The notes below the pieces were generated by a model. That model ran no database searches. It saw nothing but the letters and a program-made list of their open reading frames with translations, and was not told the DNA's origin. DNA of 33,002 bases from a virus. Positions within the stretch are counted from its first letter, which is position 1. Each line of letters starts with the position of its first letter. The stretch is from IMG/VR virus record IMGVR_UViG_3300040801_002615, positions 1 to 33,002 of that record. One strand, given 5' to 3'. Position numbers and translations under genes: made by a program. Below are positions 30,755 to 33,002 of this stretch, piece by piece.

Positions 30755-32500
30755 ATGGCCACGCTGACGGTCACACTATCACCAGCGGACAACCCGGTAC
30801 CGCCACTGGTAGTGCCTCTGTCGTGGCTGCCTGGGCGATCCGGTCCACCCCCACCAACCAGCATGGCTGTGGTGCTGGATCCGTTCGCGTCGCCGACCTC
30901 GCCGCTGTCTGTGGTGCTGCCCGGTGGCGACCCCGGCGGTGGCGACCCCGGCGGTGGCGACCCCGGCGGAGGTAATCCTCCACCCCTCTCCCCGGTACCC
31001 AATCGCATCACCGGCCTACACACCGTCTGGGCCACTGGCCACCCAGGGCCAACAGGGACAGGGCGCCCGGGCTGGATAGCGCCCCAGGCGCGTGGAGCGG
31101 GTACGGCAGCACCCTGGGGCACCGCGTGTAGTGCTGAGCGATCCGCTACCGCACCCTGGAGGCGCCCCACCTGGCGCGACAACCGACGCACCACGCCCTG
31201 GGGGCCAGCCATACCCCGGGTGAGGGGTCTCACTGTGCCGTGGATCGTGCCCGGGTGGCGAGATCGTGGCCAAGGGTTACCGTGGGCTGGCCGGATGGCC
31301 CCTGCTGAGGCGGCTACGGGAATCCGCTGGATCGTACCTGGCCAGCAGGATCAGGCCCGCCGGCTACCGTGGTCGCCAGGCGCACAGCGCTACGGCTCGA
31401 TCGATGCGGCCATCTACATCGAGTGGCCAGACGACCCGCCAGGCCCCGGGGACATTCCCACCTACCCCGGGGTGCCTACCCCCATTTTCGGACAGGTAAT
31501 CCGCATGCAGCCAACACTCACCATCACAACCAGCGGCGGCGACCCGCTGCGGTGCTCGGCGGCCAGCGTCGAGATCAACCGCGATAGCTGGGGCTGGACC
31601 TGGTCTGCCACGGTCCTGGACCGCGCCAGCGTGGATCTGGTAGCGCCGTCTGGCGGGCAATACCAATCTGTGGTCATCACGATCAACGGCCACGCCTGGA
31701 CCGGGCTGGCGGAGAGATGGCAGGACAACAAAAAATTCGGGGTGAGAGGCTACACCATCAGTGGTCGATCCCTGGCGGCGGAGCTGGCGGAACCTCATGC
31801 AGCCCCACGATCCCGATTGGAGGCGCAATCGATGAGCGCTGCCCAGTTGGCCAGCACTGAGTTGTCCGCCACCCCTTGGACCCTCGACTGGGATATCCTC
31901 GGGTGGATCGATTGGACTGTGCCGGCGAATACGTTCAGCTATGCCGGGTTGAGGCCCGTCGAGGCCGTGATACAGGTGGCCCGGGCGGTGGGAGCGGTGG
32001 TACAGGCGGATCCGTCGCTGCGGGTTCTGCACGTCGCAGCACGCTACCCGGTCAGCCCCTGGAGCTGGTCAGCAGCCACACCGGATGCAGTGTTACCCGA
32101 GGCGGCTGTAACTAACTGGGCTGGTAGCTATGAGCCTCGCCCGGCCTATAACACCGTGTATGTGTCGGGCAAACAAACAGGGGTGTTTGCCGAGGTACGG
32201 CGCCAGGGCACCGCCGGGGATAGCCCGATGCCGGATACGATCATCGACCCGTTGCTGACGGATATCACCGCCAACCGGGAACGGGGACGAAATGAACTGT
32301 CCGGGGTGGGTGAGATCGTCCAGGAGCAATTGACCACCGTGCTGATGCCGCCGCCGTTGGCGCCTGGGGTGATACTCCCAGGGCGATTGTTAGAGGCCAC
32401 CCGGGATGGGACGAGCTGGAGGGGAGTGGTCACGGGCACACGGGTGCAGTATCAGTCGGGGTCTGTGCGCCAGTCCCTCAGTGTGGAGCGCCACCTATGA
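30755..32500 (+). CDS. Tail hub-like protein with N-terminal tryptophan repeat
   Basis: The ATG directly follows the previous TAA. The 581-residue protein has three parts. Residues 1-80 are proline- and glycine-rich and include a GGGDP-type repeat. Residues 92-206 hold a strict 14-residue repeat with one Trp per unit, usually in PW. Residues about 250-581 look like a phage hub domain (gpP/gp44 or gp27 type): TLTITTSGGDPLRCSAASVE, DNKKFGVRGYTISGRSLAAE, RPVEAVIQVARAVGAVVQAD, and YNTVYVSGKQTGVFAEVRRQ followed by LLTDITANRERGRNEL. It probably sits at the tail tip. Overlap with the last gene is 4 bp. Confidence 0.7.
   Translation: MATLTVTLSPADNPVPPLVVPLSWLPGRSGPPPPTSMAVVLDPFASPTSPLSVVLPGGDPGGGDPGGGDPGGGNPPPLSPVPNRITGLHTVWATGHPGPTGTGRPGWIAPQARGAGTAAPWGTACSAERSATAPWRRPTWRDNRRTTPWGPAIPRVRGLTVPWIVPGWRDRGQGLPWAGRMAPAEAATGIRWIVPGQQDQARRLPWSPGAQRYGSIDAAIYIEWPDDPPGPGDIPTYPGVPTPIFGQVIRMQPTLTITTSGGDPLRCSAASVEINRDSWGWTWSATVLDRASVDLVAPSGGQYQSVVITINGHAWTGLAERWQDNKKFGVRGYTISGRSLAAELAEPHAAPRSRLEAQSMSAAQLASTELSATPWTLDWDILGWIDWTVPANTFSYAGLRPVEAVIQVARAVGAVVQADPSLRVLHVAARYPVSPWSWSAATPDAVLPEAAVTNWAGSYEPRPAYNTVYVSGKQTGVFAEVRRQGTAGDSPMPDTIIDPLLTDITANRERGRNELSGVGEIVQEQLTTVLMPPPLAPGVILPGRLLEATRDGTSWRGVVTGTRVQYQSGSVRQSLSVERHL
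30923..30970 (+). repeat. 15-bp tandem repeat encoding a Gly/Asp/Pro linker
   Basis: GGTGGCGACCCCGGC is repeated exactly at 30923-30937, 30938-30952 and 30953-30967, and a diverged start of a further unit follows. It encodes repeats of G-G-D-P-G within the hub-like protein. The unit is a multiple of three, so copy-number change would lengthen or shorten the linker without breaking the frame. Confidence 0.85.
31028..31372 (+). repeat. 14-residue tryptophan repeat (42-bp period)
   Basis: Tryptophans fall at residues 92, 107, 121, 135, 149, 163, 177, 192 and 206 of the hub-like protein, spaced by 14 (six times) or 15 (twice). From unit three on most are in PW, and WIVPG occurs twice (163, 192). 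Intervening residues are rich in R, G, A and T. DNA identity between units is low, so the repeat is old or kept by protein selection. Confidence 0.85.
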
Positions 32501-32718
32501 ATCTGTATCGGGAGTTCAGGGGGTTGTTTGCCGACGCGCCGGTGCAGGTGGGGACGATCACCGTTGACAATGGGGACGGGACGGTGGTGGTGGAGGTGCC
32601 GCAGGGGTGGTCACTGCGGATTGATGGGAGCGGGACGGTGGGGGCTGTGGTGTATTTCGAGCGGGGGCGGATTGTGGGGGACGCGCCGAATCTGTCGGTG
32701 GTAACGCTAGATGTGTGA
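32497..32718 (+). CDS. Small terminal tail-operon protein, 73 residues
   Basis: The ATG overlaps the stop of the hub-like gene. The product is beta-rich: FADAPVQVGTITVDNGDGTV, VVEVPQGWSLRIDGSGTVG, AVVYFERGRIVGDAPNLSVV. I recall small proteins of this form as the last gene of tail operons in Mu-like siphophages, without a known role. It ends 36 bp before the right-end repeats. Confidence 0.68.
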   Translation: MNLYREFRGLFADAPVQVGTITVDNGDGTVVVEVPQGWSLRIDGSGTVGAVVYFERGRIVGDAPNLSVVTLDV

Positions 32719-32753
32719 AAAGCGGTTTCCTATGTCGTAACGTTTCGCGAGCG

Positions 32754-32804
32754 TCAAATATTGCGCGGCTGGGTTTCAAATATCGCGCGCGGCTTTAGCA
32801 AGCA
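32754..32804 (-). repeat. Right end with two transposase-binding repeats
   Basis: TCAAATATTGCGCG (32754-32767) and TCAAATATCGCGCG (32776-32789) match at 13 of 14 bases and are 22 bp apart. Read inward from the proposed tip at 32804 they lie at offsets 15 and 37, the same as the two left-end repeats, and share the pattern CGnGnGATAnnT with them. The arrangement matches Mu R1 and R2. Confidence 0.65.
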
Positions 32805-33002
32805 GCACTTCGAGTCCGACCGCCAGGTGCGGAGCGCCCTGTCCGAGCAGGTGGAGCGGCTGCCGAGTTACCGGATCGCCTTCCTGGAGCGCTTCGATGC
32901 GGTGCGTATCCAGTGGTTCCTGCTGAACCATCTGGGCGACGGTGCCCAGGCCCGGCAGCGCTACCGGTTGATCGATCAGGTGAAGGATCTACTGGGCCTG
33001 TC
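32805..33002 (+). pseudogene. Host coding sequence, 5' end replaced by the prophage
   Basis: An open frame runs through the right phage end to the window edge without a stop. The host part reads HFESDRQVRSALSEQVERLP, SYRIAFLERFDAVRIQWFLL, then NHLGDGAQARQRYRLIDQVK. It is helical and charged and I do not recognise the family. No start codon with a ribosome site is visible in the host part, so its beginning has been lost or lies elsewhere. It does not look like the missing part of the kinase fold interrupted at the left end, although a C-terminal extension of the same protein cannot be excluded. Confidence 0.5.

Larger units (their letters stand above)
201..32804. mobile_element. Mu-like transposable prophage, apparently complete
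   Basis: The element has every core function of a transposable phage: CI-type repressor, DDE transposase, AAA target-capture ATPase, GemA, Mor-like activator, Mu-type terminase and portal, protease/scaffold, capsid and tail. The ends were placed by aligning the left end read inward from 201 (TGGTTATTAAGG) with the right end read inward on the minus strand from 32804 (TGCTTGCTAAAG). Both begin with TG, as Mu does, and both carry a repeated motif at the same offsets, 15 and 37 nt from the tip. No matching 5-bp target duplication is visible. Coding density is high and no core gene is obviously broken. Siphovirus-type tail genes make it closer to D3112/B3 than to Mu in tail architecture. Confidence 0.88.

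Noticed and set aside
30923-30970. CRISPR-like array
   Set aside because: The units are directly adjacent with no spacers and encode a Gly/Asp/Pro linker in frame.
1-33002. tRNA or rRNA genes
   Set aside because: I saw no cloverleaf-like sequence or rRNA segment on reading through; a dedicated search was not possible.

Overview
The window holds one essentially complete Mu-like transposable prophage of about 32.6 kb (proposed ends 201 and 32804), flanked by about 200 bp of host DNA on each side. The DNA is GC-rich. The left flank encodes a piece of a protein-kinase-like protein of a type seen in Proteobacteria; together with the phage gene families this suggests a GC-rich proteobacterium, perhaps a gammaproteobacterium. 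The exact taxon cannot be read from the sequence.

Layout from left to right. (1) 201-249: left transposase-binding end. (2) 336-5777, leftward: the packaging and head-assembly module in the order gp25-like, gp26-like, small terminase, large terminase, portal, gpF-like head morphogenesis, gpG-like protein. This is the Mu gene order, but inverted and moved to the left end. (3) 5937-7716, rightward: five small accessory genes, including a Gp49-like protein and a 48-residue membrane peptide. They are divergent from module 2. (4) 7768-9072, leftward: a zinc-ribbon membrane protein and the CI-type repressor. (5) 9189-16381, rightward: the early operon, with a BcepMu gp16-type regulator, small regulators, a DUF3102-like protein, DDE transposase (MuA-like), AAA ATPase (MuB-like), replication-associated proteins, GemA and a Mor/C-type activator. 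(6) 16382-16589: the largest gap between genes, lying at the midpoint of the element. (7) 16590-32718, rightward: protease/scaffold, major capsid, head completion genes, tail tube, a 1381-residue tape measure, large tail-tip proteins and a hub-like protein. (8) 32754-32804: right transposase-binding end.

How it works together (inference). The repressor at 8623-9072 silences the early promoter near 9130-9176. When relieved, the early operon makes transposase, ATPase and finally the Mor-like activator. An identical 15-bp dyad lies in the divergent gap at 5836-5850 and upstream of the protease gene at 16522-16536. It is the best candidate for the activator's binding site and would switch on the relocated head module, the accessory genes and the capsid-tail operon together. 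No tail sheath gene is seen and the tape measure is long, so virions should have long non-contractile tails (siphovirus type), as in the transposable Pseudomonas phages D3112 and B3 rather than Mu.

Points most worth checking: the inverted head module, the shared activator box, the paired 22-bp-spaced end repeats, the missing 5-bp target duplication, a perfect 26-bp palindrome inside a coding region, a strict 14-residue tryptophan repeat in the hub protein, and the absence of a recognisable endolysin.
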